This document shows, piece after piece, positions 57,524 through 64,000 of a stretch of 64,000 bases of DNA. The notes under the pieces were generated by a model. The model had not been told where the DNA came from, did no database searches, and saw nothing but the letters and a program-made list of their open reading frames with translations. Each line of letters starts with the position of its first letter. Positions within the stretch are counted from its first letter, which is position 1. Made by a program: the position numbers and the translations under genes. The stretch is from DAOMFB01 sp963801475 (lineage in GTDB: Bacteria; Acidobacteriota; Thermoanaerobaculia; UBA5066), in assembly GCA_963801475.1 (NCBI GenBank), contig CAWDEX010000001.1:1736001-1800000 (forward strand). Direction: 5' to 3'.

Positions 57524-58216
57524 ATGGACCATCTTCAGCGCGACATCTCGACTGCGTTCGCGAGGTTCACGGACGCCTTCGTTTCCGTCATCCCGGCCCT
57601 CCTGGTTCTTCTGGCCTCACTTCTCGTCGGGGTCCTCGTCGGCGTTCTCCTTCGCGCTCTCCTCGGCGTCATCTCGCGTCTCGCTCTCCGGGGCCGCAAA
57701 CACCCCGGCAGCCTGGCCGACCGCTTCCTGCGCGCGGCCGGGCTCGAAGAGGGGATTCGCGCCGCCGGAGCCGTCTCCTTCTGGGTGGGCGTCGCCGTCG
57801 TTCTGGCGGTCGGCGTGAACGCCCTGGAGCCTGGCGCACTCCGAAATGTCCTGACCGAAATCGTCGCGTTCCTTCCGCGCCTTCTCGCCGCCGGGCTGAT
57901 CTTCCTCGTCGGCCTCGCCGTGGCCGGGGTCGCGCGCCGGAGCGTCCTTCTCGGGGCGGTCAATGCCGGCCTTCCGTGGGCGCGTTTCGGTGCTCGCGGC
58001 GTCTACGCGGTCATCCTCGCCTTCTTCACGGCGATGGCGCTCGATCACCTCGGCGTGGCGCGCTCGATTCTCGTGGCCGCCTTCTCGATCGCCGGGGGAG
58101 GCCTGGTCTTCGCTCTCTCACTCGCGTTTGGCCTCGGCGCCCGAGATGCTGCGCGAAGGTACATCGAGAAGAAACTCCGCTCCGAAGCCGACGACACCGG
58201 AATCCGGCACGTCTGA
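57524..58216 (+). CDS. Mechanosensitive-channel-like membrane protein
   Basis: 230 residues with about five hydrophobic helices: SVIPALLVLLASLLVGVLVG, VSFWVGVAVVLAVGVN, FLPRLLAAGLIFLVGLAVAG and SIAGGGLVFALSLAFGLGA. It resembles the conserved transmembrane-helix proteins related to MscS but lacks the large cytosolic cage. GGGAGG precedes the ATG. Its place directly after two compatible-solute genes suggests it helps release or sense osmolytes on pressure drop; this is inference. Confidence 0.75.
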   Translation: MDHLQRDISTAFARFTDAFVSVIPALLVLLASLLVGVLVGVLLRALLGVISRLALRGRKHPGSLADRFLRAAGLEEGIRAAGAVSFWVGVAVVLAVGVNALEPGALRNVLTEIVAFLPRLLAAGLIFLVGLAVAGVARRSVLLGAVNAGLPWARFGARGVYAVILAFFTAMALDHLGVARSILVAAFSIAGGGLVFALSLAFGLGARDAARRYIEKKLRSEADDTGIRHV

Positions 58217-58219
58217 GGC

Positions 58220-59443
58220 CTAGGACGGGTTCAGGACGCCCTTCGTGGACTCGACGGATTCCAGGAGAAAGTCGCCGGCGTCCGGAACGGCGGAAAGGAC
58301 TCGCGCCCAGTTCGGGATGAGTGGCGCGCCGAGCGGGTCCTGCTCGAACTGCTCGGTGCCGGCCTTCAGGGCTTTCGCAAAGGTGGCCACCGCGCGCTCT
58401 TCTTCGTGTCGGGGAAACGCCAGTCCGTTGATCTTCGCCAGCGCGTAGTAGCTGTTCACCGCATCTTCGGCCCGCCGCTGGTACGAAGCGAGGAGGGACT
58501 TGAGCGCGCCGCCGGACATGACGACGTCGGCCGCGGCGAGAGTTCGAAGAAGGTGCTTCGCGATGTCCCCCGCCATCCGGTTCAGCCCGGCCGCCGGGTC
58601 GTCGGGCGAGAGGGTCTGGTGCTTGTGATCATAAGCATCCGCCAGGTCGGACTGGCAGATGCGCCGCGGCGAGCGATGCCGGAAGACTTCTGACAAGACG
58701 CCGATCTCCAACCCCCAGTCGGACGGAACGCGGACCTGGCGTGCGAGGTCCGCCGACAGCGCGAACTCCCCGGCGAGCGGGTAGCGGAAGGAGATGAGGA
58801 ACTCGATATAGGGATGGGCGCCGAGGAGAGCCTTGAGCGACTGGAGGAGCGGGCCGACGAAGAGTCGAGAGACCCGCCCGTTCAGCCGGTCGGTGAAGCG
58901 GGCGTAGAAGCCCTTGCAGAAGTCGAAGTTCAGGATCGGGTCCACCATCGGATAGAGCAGCCGGGCAAGCATCGCCCGGTCGTAGTGGAGAACGTCTCCG
59001 TCGTGGAGAGCGATGTACTCGACGTTTCCCTGCGCGAGGAGATATCCGAACGCCATCCAGCAGGCGCGCCCCTTCCCCCGCTCTCCAAGGTGGAGGTCGT
59101 TCTCCGCGAGCTTTTCGATCAGTGCCTGCACCCCGGGACCGTCGTTCCAGAGAACGACCGTTCGCCGATTCAGACGCCGAAAATACTCGAGGGCGCGCCG
59201 GTAGCCATCTTCGTCGGCCTGGTCCAGGGAGATCAGGACGGTGTCGAGATAGGGCGCTTTTGCCAACTCGTCGCAGATCTGAGCCAGCGCCGGCCGGTCC
59301 ATCTCGGAGACGAGGCACGGGATCAGAAGCGCCGCGCGGTTTCTCCGCGTGTGCCGCGAGATCGCATCCTCGAACTCCACGAGCGGCCGCGCCCCGAGAC
59401 GTGTGAGAGTGGAGATCTGTCCGATCTGCTGGAAATCGCTCAT
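58220..59443 (-). CDS. gpgS: Glucosyl-3-phosphoglycerate synthase
   Basis: 407 residues from ATG 59443; an in-frame start at 59479 would add 12 basic residues. GT81 features: ALLIPCLVSEMD, LISLDQADEDGYRRAL, ALHDGDVLHYDRAMLARLLYP (DxD-like donor site) and YPLAGEFALSADLARQVRVP. It joins glucose from a nucleotide sugar to 3-phosphoglycerate; the HAD phosphatase three genes away would finish glucosylglycerate. TAAGAA lies seven bases upstream. It converges on the channel-like gene with a 3-base gap. Confidence 0.9.
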   Translation of the reverse strand: MSDFQQIGQISTLTRLGARPLVEFEDAISRHTRRNRAALLIPCLVSEMDRPALAQICDELAKAPYLDTVLISLDQADEDGYRRALEYFRRLNRRTVVLWNDGPGVQALIEKLAENDLHLGERGKGRACWMAFGYLLAQGNVEYIALHDGDVLHYDRAMLARLLYPMVDPILNFDFCKGFYARFTDRLNGRVSRLFVGPLLQSLKALLGAHPYIEFLISFRYPLAGEFALSADLARQVRVPSDWGLEIGVLSEVFRHRSPRRICQSDLADAYDHKHQTLSPDDPAAGLNRMAGDIAKHLLRTLAAADVVMSGGALKSLLASYQRRAEDAVNSYYALAKINGLAFPRHEEERAVATFAKALKAGTEQFEQDPLGAPLIPNWARVLSAVPDAGDFLLESVESTKGVLNPS

Positions 59444-59450
59444 GGCGCGA

Positions 59451-59456
59451 TTCTTA
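59451..59456 (-). promoter_or_regulatory. Candidate -10 element of gpgS
   Basis: TAAGAA on the minus strand, seven bases before ATG 59443; shifted by one base it reads AAGAAT, six bases away. Confidence 0.35.
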
Positions 59457-59510
59457 CGCCTGGAGCCGAAAAAGACCACCGCCGGCGCGCTCCGTCCCGG
59501 GGCCTTCGCC

Positions 59511-60167
59511 CTATCCCTCCCGGTTCTCGAAGGCCTCCCACTCGTCGTCGGTCCACCACTCGCGCTCGAGGCCGCCGCACGTCGTGCCGTACGACGGACA
59601 GATGGTGCACCCCTCGCCCCGGACCGCGCCGGCGATGTGTGTCGGCGGGTAGCGATCCGCGAGGCTCTCCCCGGCCGCCTTCGCCGCCAGCTCCTCGGGC
59701 GTCGCGTCGCGCATCGCCAGCTCGTGGACCCCCGCGCGCCCGAGCCGATCCTGGCTCTCCGGCAGGAGGACGGAGTTCTCGGCGTCGATGTGGGCCAGGA
59801 GGTCGTGCGCGTACCTTGTCGACAGCTCCCCGAGCCTTTCCGTCTCCGCCGGCGTCGCGCTGCCGGCCGAGAGGAACGGCGCCATCTCGTCGAGGATCGC
59901 CGCCATCCTGTGGTGCTGGTCGACGATCGAGAAGAGGGGCCCGGAATCGGGCGGCAGCTCGAGATGCTTCGCCAAGGCCGGGAAGAGGGTGTCCTCCTCC
60001 CGGGCGTGATGCCAAGTGCCCGCGAAGAGGCGAAAGAACCGAAGGTACCCCTCCCCGGCGGTCGGATCCGCCTCTCCGCCGGCGCGTCGTTCCACGTACG
60101 TCTGGAGCGAACCGAGGACCCGCTCGATCACCTCGTGCTCGGCCCGAAGGTCGTCGATCAGCCGCAC
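59511..60167 (-). CDS. Hemerythrin-family (HHE) protein with cysteine-rich C-terminus
   Basis: 218 residues from a GTG start 19 bases after the peroxiredoxin gene. The HHE four-helix bundle carries spaced metal ligands: DLRAEHEVIERVL, WHHAREEDTLFPAL, SIVDQHHRMAAIL and LLAHIDAENSVLLP. Such di-iron proteins bind O2 or handle oxidants or NO. The C-terminal ~45 residues add CTICPSYGTTCGG, three cysteines that could hold a metal or act in redox. The neighbouring peroxiredoxin supports an oxidative-stress role. Confidence 0.88.
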   Translation of the reverse strand: MRLIDDLRAEHEVIERVLGSLQTYVERRAGGEADPTAGEGYLRFFRLFAGTWHHAREEDTLFPALAKHLELPPDSGPLFSIVDQHHRMAAILDEMAPFLSAGSATPAETERLGELSTRYAHDLLAHIDAENSVLLPESQDRLGRAGVHELAMRDATPEELAAKAAGESLADRYPPTHIAGAVRGEGCTICPSYGTTCGGLEREWWTDDEWEAFENREG

Positions 60168-60186
60168 CGGATCCGGCTCTCCGGCA

Positions 60187-60723
60187 TCACTTCTTCGCCT
60201 GCAGGTCGGCTAGGGCGGCCAGCACCTCGTCGCTGTGGACGGAGGGGTTCACCTTCAGGAAGGCCTTCCGGATCACGCCGTCCGGGCCGATGAGGAAGGT
60301 GTTCCGCGCGGCGATCTCGCGGTCCTGGTACGTCGCGAGCGAGCCGTAGGCTGCCGTCGCGGTCTTACCCGCGTCGGAAAGGAGCTTGAAGTTCAGCCCC
60401 TCCTTGGCGCAGAACTCCTTGTGCGAGTCGACCGAGTCGAGGCTGACGCCGAGGATCACGGCGCCGGCCTTCTCGTACTTGGCGAGGTCGCGCTGGAAGT
60501 TGTGCGCCTCGAGCGTGCACCCGGACGTGAAGTCCTTCGGGTAGAAGTAGAGGACGACCCACCTCCCGCGGAACTGGTCGAGCGTGACCGTGGAGCCGTC
60601 CTGGCTCGGGAGCGAGAAGGCCGGGGCCTTCGCCCCGGCGGCGGGTGGCTCCCCGGCGAGGGCCGGGAAGGCCAGCGAGAGGGCGGCGACGAGGACGAGG
60701 GCGGTCTTCAGGGCGTTCTTCAT
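60187..60723 (-). CDS. Exported peroxiredoxin (AhpC/TSA, Bcp type)
   Basis: 178 residues. A signal peptide (KTALVLVAALSLAFPALAG) sends it to the periplasm, unlike the cytosolic BCP. The peroxidatic Cys lies in FYPKDFTSGCTLEAHNF (family: PxDFTxxCTxE), with a second Cys in EFCAKEG as possible resolving residue, and SDAGKTATAAYGSL and ARNTFLIGPDG as family marks. The start at ATG 60723 gives the signal peptide; a -10-like GATAAT lies ten bases upstream. Downstream is the hemerythrin gene. Confidence 0.93.
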   Translation of the reverse strand: MKNALKTALVLVAALSLAFPALAGEPPAAGAKAPAFSLPSQDGSTVTLDQFRGRWVVLYFYPKDFTSGCTLEAHNFQRDLAKYEKAGAVILGVSLDSVDSHKEFCAKEGLNFKLLSDAGKTATAAYGSLATYQDREIAARNTFLIGPDGVIRKAFLKVNPSVHSDEVLAALADLQAKK

Positions 60724-60767
60724 ATTGAGACAGATTATCAAAAATGGCGCTCCCGCTTGCTCCCCGG

Positions 60768-61049
60768 TCACCCGATCTCGGCGACGAGCTTCCCGACGAG
60801 GGCGACGTACTTCTTCATCGCGTCGTCCTTCGAGGTCCCCTTGCGCCTGGCCCAGGCGTCGTACTTCGCCCTCCCCTTCAGGTCGAGCAGGCCCGGGCGC
60901 GACCCCGAGACGTCCCCGTCGGTCGCCTGCTTGTAGAGGCCGTAGAGGTCCAGGAGCTGTTCGTTCGACGGCCTCGCGGACAGCTTCTCCACGCGCGCCG
61001 CCGCTTCCCTGAACTGCTCCCCCGGCGGCTTCTCCTTCTTCGTGGCCAT
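60768..61049 (-). CDS. Acyl-CoA-binding protein (ACBP)
   Basis: 93 residues, the normal ACBP size. Diagnostic motifs are nearly those of eukaryotic ACBPs: LLDLYGLYKQATDGD (Tyr and Lys for the CoA phosphate), LDLKGRAKYDAWARRKG (ligand Lys and Trp) and GTSKDDAMKKYVALV (final Tyr). It would sequester and carry long-chain acyl-CoA esters in the cytosol. AAGGAG precedes the ATG. Such proteins are common in eukaryotes and sporadic in bacteria. A link to the acyltransferase-rich sphingolipid operon 45 kb away is possible but unsupported by linkage. Confidence 0.95.
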   Translation of the reverse strand: MATKKEKPPGEQFREAAARVEKLSARPSNEQLLDLYGLYKQATDGDVSGSRPGLLDLKGRAKYDAWARRKGTSKDDAMKKYVALVGKLVAEIG

Positions 61050-61137
61050 TCTCGTCTCCTTCGGGGCCGACTTTAGAGCCAGCGGCGCCTTCCCGCCAAG
61101 CCGGACGCGAACGCCCGGCGAGAGCGGGGGGTGGGGC

Positions 61138-62409
61138 TCAGATCCATGCGAGAGGAACGATCCCGAAGAGCGCGAGCGCGAGCAGAAGGACGAGACTCTT
61201 CCGTCCGGTCGCCCGGTCGGCGAACGCATACGCGTAGATCGCCTTGATGACGTTGTTGCTCGCGGCCGCGATCACGATCGCCGCGGACGCGATCGGGACC
61301 GGCGTCGAGGCCGGGCCGCTCTGCGCCAGCCCGAGGATGAACGGATCGACGTCGGTGACACCCATGATCGCGGCCAGAGAGTAGAGCCCGGCCCGCCCCA
61401 GGAACTCCCGCGCCAGGCTCGTCAGGACCAGGACCAGCACGAACACGACGGCGAAGAGAATCGCCGCTCCGAGCTCGAGCGGGTTCCGGGCCGGCCGGGC
61501 GGGCCTCGCGGTCACCGCGGCGCCGGGGGACCGCCGGGAGACGGCCCAGCCCGCAAGGCTGGCGGCGACCGCGAGGGCGCCGAATGCCGGGGCGAGCCGG
61601 GCCGCCAGCGTCCCGTTGAAGAACGCCACGAGGAGAACCAGCCTCAGGTACATCACCCCGGAGGCGGTGAGGATGCTGCCCGCGAACAGGTCCGGACTCG
61701 CCTCCGGTTCCCCCCTGGCCTCCCGGGCCAGGACGACGGTGGTCACGGTCGAGGAGTACGCGCCGCCGAGGACGGCGGAGAGCATCACGCCGCCGCGTTC
61801 CTTGAAGACCCGCTGCAGCACGTAGCTCGCGAAGGAGACCCCGCTCACCGCCACGACGACGAGCCACGTCCGGAAGGGATTGACGTGGAAACGGGTCAGC
61901 TCCTCGTCCGGGACGAGGGGCAGGATGACCGCCGCCAGAACGAGGAACTTCGCGACGATGACGATCTCCCCCGACGCGACGTGCTTCGTGAGGCCTTCGA
62001 GGCCCTTCTTCAGCTCGAGGAGAAGCACGCTGAGCACGCCGACCGTCACCGCCATCCAGTAGTGTTCCCGTTGGATCAGACCGCCCACGGCGTACGTGCA
62101 GAGCGCCGAGATCTCGGTCGTCAGCCCTGCCGGCGGTTCGTCGGCGAGCTTGTGAGCGTAGGAAAGAAGCATGAAGCCGCCGACGACCGCCAATCCGATC
62201 GCCCACGGCACCAGCCCCGCTCCCGAGATCAGCGCGAGCGCATAGCTCACGAGCCCGATCAGCGGAAAGGTCCGGACCCCCCCGAACGCGTACTTGGCCT
62301 CGTGCTGCTTGTGCTCCTCACGCTCGAGGCCGACGAAGAACGCCAGCGCGAGCAGGAGCGCCACGTTGAGTGCGTCCCGAGGCACGATCGAAAGCAGCTC
62401 CCGGAGCAC
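61138..62409 (-). CDS. MgtC/SapB-type membrane protein with DUF4010 domain
   Basis: 423 residues, about twelve hydrophobic segments. The N-terminus has the MgtC-like core ALLLALAFFVGLEREEHK and FGGVRTFPLIGLVSYALALI; the C-terminal half is the DUF4010-like region (GAYSSTVTTVVLAREA, SLAAIMGVTDVDPFILGL and SNNVIKAIYAYAF). The function of this fusion is unclear; MgtC proteins are linked to magnesium limitation. The GTG start lies six bases after TAAGAT. Confidence 0.85.
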   Translation of the reverse strand: MLRELLSIVPRDALNVALLLALAFFVGLEREEHKQHEAKYAFGGVRTFPLIGLVSYALALISGAGLVPWAIGLAVVGGFMLLSYAHKLADEPPAGLTTEISALCTYAVGGLIQREHYWMAVTVGVLSVLLLELKKGLEGLTKHVASGEIVIVAKFLVLAAVILPLVPDEELTRFHVNPFRTWLVVVAVSGVSFASYVLQRVFKERGGVMLSAVLGGAYSSTVTTVVLAREARGEPEASPDLFAGSILTASGVMYLRLVLLVAFFNGTLAARLAPAFGALAVAASLAGWAVSRRSPGAAVTARPARPARNPLELGAAILFAVVFVLVLVLTSLAREFLGRAGLYSLAAIMGVTDVDPFILGLAQSGPASTPVPIASAAIVIAAASNNVIKAIYAYAFADRATGRKSLVLLLALALFGIVPLAWI

Positions 62410-62415
62410 CGTGAA

Positions 62416-62421
62416 ATCTTA
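62416..62421 (-). promoter_or_regulatory. Candidate -10 element of the MgtC-like gene (leaderless)
   Basis: TAAGAT on the minus strand, six bases before GTG 62409. Confidence 0.48.
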
Positions 62422-62468
62422 CCGGGTCCGTTTCCACGGCGGTGCCGGCGACTAACATTCCCTCTCCG

Positions 62469-63413
62469 ATGGTCCGACTCGACCGGGAGCCCGCCTACCT
62501 GCCGCTGCACCGCTCCGGCCAGTTGGCCGACCGGGCGGCCCGGGCCCGGGAGCACCTCTCCGACTGCGATCTCTGCGCCCGGTACTGCCGCTGCGACCGC
62601 CTGAACGGGATCTCCGGCGCCGTCTGCCGGACCGGCGAGAAGGCCCGGGTCCACGGTTTCGCGCCCCACTTCGGCGAGGAAGACCCGCTCCGGGGAACGC
62701 GCAGGTCGGGGACGATCTTCTTCTCATGGTGCAACCTCCGGTGCGACTTCTGCCAGAACTGGACGATCAGCCAGCGAGGGGACGGGGTCGAGGTGACGCC
62801 TGAGGAGCTGGCCGCGCAGATGCTCGACCTTCAGGACCAGGGCTGCCACAACGTCAACCTCGTCTCGCCGAGCCACGTCGTGGCCCAGGTCCTCGCCGCC
62901 CTCGAGATCGCCGCGGGGAGCGGCCTCGTCGTTCCGATCGTCTGGAACACCGGCGGGTACGACAGCCCCGAGGCGCTCGCTCTCCTCGACGGAGTCGTCG
63001 ACATCTACATGCCCGACATGAAGTACGCCGATCCCGCCGTGGCGCGCCGCTACTCGCACGTCCCCGATTACCCCGAGGTGAACCGGGCGGCCGTGAAGGA
63101 GATGCACCGACAGGTGGGCGACCTGGTGCTCGATGGGAACGGCATCGCCGTCCGCGGCCTCCTCGTCCGCCACCTCGTGATGCCCGGCGGCCTCGCGGGG
63201 ACGGAGAAGGTGCTCGAGTTCCTGGCCCGCGAGATCTCGCCGGACACGTTCTTGAACCTGATGGACCAGTACCACCCCGACTACAAGGCCGGCGGTATGG
63301 AACCGCTCTCGTACCGAATCACACGCGAGGAGTGGAACGAGGCGCTCGACCTGGCCGAGCGCAACGGCCTCACGCGTCTCGACGGCCGAAGGCGGAGACA
63401 GGACGCCTTCTGA
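62469..63413 (+). CDS. Radical SAM protein (COG1313/PflA-like)
   Basis: 314 residues. An N-terminal cysteine group (CDLCARYCRCDR) precedes the radical SAM motif CNLRCDFC (CxxxCxxC). Downstream, GCHNVNLVSPSHV, VPIVWNTGGYDSPEAL and YMPDMKYADPAVA mark the COG1313 family, related to pyruvate-formate-lyase activating enzymes but of unknown substrate. It is not next to any glycyl radical enzyme or to AMMECR1. The ATG is at 62469; TAACAT ten bases upstream may be the -10. Divergent from the MgtC-like gene across 59 bases. Confidence 0.88.
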   Translation: MVRLDREPAYLPLHRSGQLADRAARAREHLSDCDLCARYCRCDRLNGISGAVCRTGEKARVHGFAPHFGEEDPLRGTRRSGTIFFSWCNLRCDFCQNWTISQRGDGVEVTPEELAAQMLDLQDQGCHNVNLVSPSHVVAQVLAALEIAAGSGLVVPIVWNTGGYDSPEALALLDGVVDIYMPDMKYADPAVARRYSHVPDYPEVNRAAVKEMHRQVGDLVLDGNGIAVRGLLVRHLVMPGGLAGTEKVLEFLAREISPDTFLNLMDQYHPDYKAGGMEPLSYRITREEWNEALDLAERNGLTRLDGRRRRQDAF

Positions 63414-63478
63414 CGCCCTCCCGCTGGACGCTCGAAGGTGTCGGCCCGGCCGGAACGCCCGCCTATGATCCACGCTGC

Positions 63479-64000
63479 GTGAGGCGTCCGGTACTGACGG
63501 CGGTTCTTCTCTTCGCAACGGCGTCCCGGGGCGCGGCCGCGTCGGGCGCCGCGCGGGACGAGCGGATCTTCGTTTCGAGCCCCTGCATGCCTGAGCCGGT
63601 CCCCGTCCGACTCTGGCTTCCGCCCGGGTTCGACTCGGCGCCCCCCGGCTCCCTCCCGCTTCTCGTCTTCCTGCACGACGGATATGGGTCGGAGCGGTCC
63701 TTCTCCCGAAAAGGGCTGGACCGGATCCTCGCCGACGCGATCGCGCGGGGCGACGTCCCTCCGATGGTCGTTGCGAGCCCGAGGACGCTCGGGACGTACA
63801 ACAGCAATGACTACCTCGGCAGGAGGCGGACCTTCGATTTCCTCGCCGACGCCCTCGTCCCCGATCTCCTGGCGCGGTACCCGCAGCTCCGGCGCGACCG
63901 GGCCGGCCGCGGACTGACAGGGATTTCCCTCGGCGGATACGGAGCGCTGAAGATCGCCCTGAGGCGGCCCGAGCGGTTCGGGGCCGTCTCCGCGCTCTCG
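63479..64000 (+). CDS. Exported esterase (EstA/esterase D-like), 3' end outside window
   Basis: 174 residues visible. A signal peptide opens it (VLTAVLLFATASRGAAA), then LWLPPGFDS, LLVFLHDGYGSE (oxyanion region) and the nucleophile elbow GISLGGYGAL; the rest, including the acid and His, is outside the window. Family members hydrolyse small esters, such as S-formylglutathione or acyl esters. The GTG start is favoured by TATGAT nine bases upstream. Confidence 0.8.
   Translation, partial: MRRPVLTAVLLFATASRGAAASGAARDERIFVSSPCMPEPVPVRLWLPPGFDSAPPGSLPLLVFLHDGYGSERSFSRKGLDRILADAIARGDVPPMVVASPRTLGTYNSNDYLGRRRTFDFLADALVPDLLARYPQLRRDRAGRGLTGISLGGYGALKIALRRPERFGAVSALS

Noticed and set aside
28689..63413. 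AMMECR1 (28,689) and the radical SAM protein (62,469) as parts of one AmmeMemoRadiSam system.
   Set aside because: They are 33 kb apart, no Memo-like protein is present, and the radical SAM enzyme looks like the COG1313 group rather than the usual partner.
1..64000. Mobile elements, prophage, CRISPR arrays, tRNA or rRNA genes.
   Set aside because: I found no transposase, integrase, spaced direct repeats, cloverleaf or rRNA sequence on either strand by eye; a dedicated scan could still reveal a tRNA.

Overview
The window is dense, GC-rich bacterial chromosome with about 60 protein genes. I saw no rRNA, tRNA, CRISPR array, insertion sequence or prophage. GTG starts are frequent, most same-strand neighbours overlap by 1-11 bases or sit a few bases apart, and all ten convergent gene pairs end within 27 bases of each other (four overlap). 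The mixture of a Ser/Thr kinase with a PEGA tail, TPR proteins, a Gram-negative outer-membrane toolkit (Lnt, lipoproteins, RND efflux, outer-membrane factor), SPOR and NfeD/slipin genes and a sphingolipid-type operon suggests a heterotrophic Gram-negative bacterium, perhaps Acidobacteriota (Thermoanaerobaculia/Holophagae-like). The taxonomy is inference from gene content only.

Layout. 1-6 kb: spermidine-synthase-like end, class C serine hydrolase, lipoprotein, kinase, TPR protein. 6-13 kb (minus strand): one long operon nfeD, slipin, SPOR protein, lipA, lnt, prfB (with programmed frameshift) and a Nudix hydrolase. 13-17.4 kb: a three-gene minus-strand operon (NAD-dependent epimerase, serine-palmitoyltransferase-like enzyme, GNAT-like acyltransferase) facing a PAP2 membrane enzyme; this is the best candidate for a bacterial ceramide/sphingolipid pathway. 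17.4-22 kb: M1-type peptidase, membrane protein, two small exported proteins. 21.7-27 kb: aminotransferase, ATP-PEPCK, aminotransferase, then a CaCA-type exchanger. 27-41 kb: housekeeping and accessory genes (TrmH-type methylase, FKBP isomerase, AMMECR1, hydrolase, type II-like GAPDH, Nudix, NYN-LOTUS, YgfZ, DMT transporter, REC-EAL regulator, acylphosphatase, Pcm, SurE, QueD-like, a CHC2-zinc/RecA-ATPase protein and an exported protein). 41-47.3 kb: TetR, HlyD and an RND pump fused in frame to its outer-membrane factor. 47.4-59.5 kb: M19-type dipeptidase, then a compatible-solute island: fructokinase, sucrose-phosphate synthase/phosphatase, sucrose synthase and MarR on the minus strand; a phosphoglycerate-glycoside phosphatase, two glycosyltransferases (one GpgS) and a mechanosensitive-channel-like protein next door. 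59.5-64 kb: hemerythrin, exported peroxiredoxin, an acyl-CoA-binding protein, MgtC/DUF4010 membrane protein, radical SAM enzyme and the start of an exported esterase.

A recurring regulatory theme is a -10-like hexamer (TAnnnT) 4-8 bases before the start codon with no Shine-Dalgarno sequence, seen at more than a dozen operon-leading genes. This is the expected signature of leaderless mRNAs. In two places the TAG stop codon of the upstream gene is itself the first half of this hexamer.
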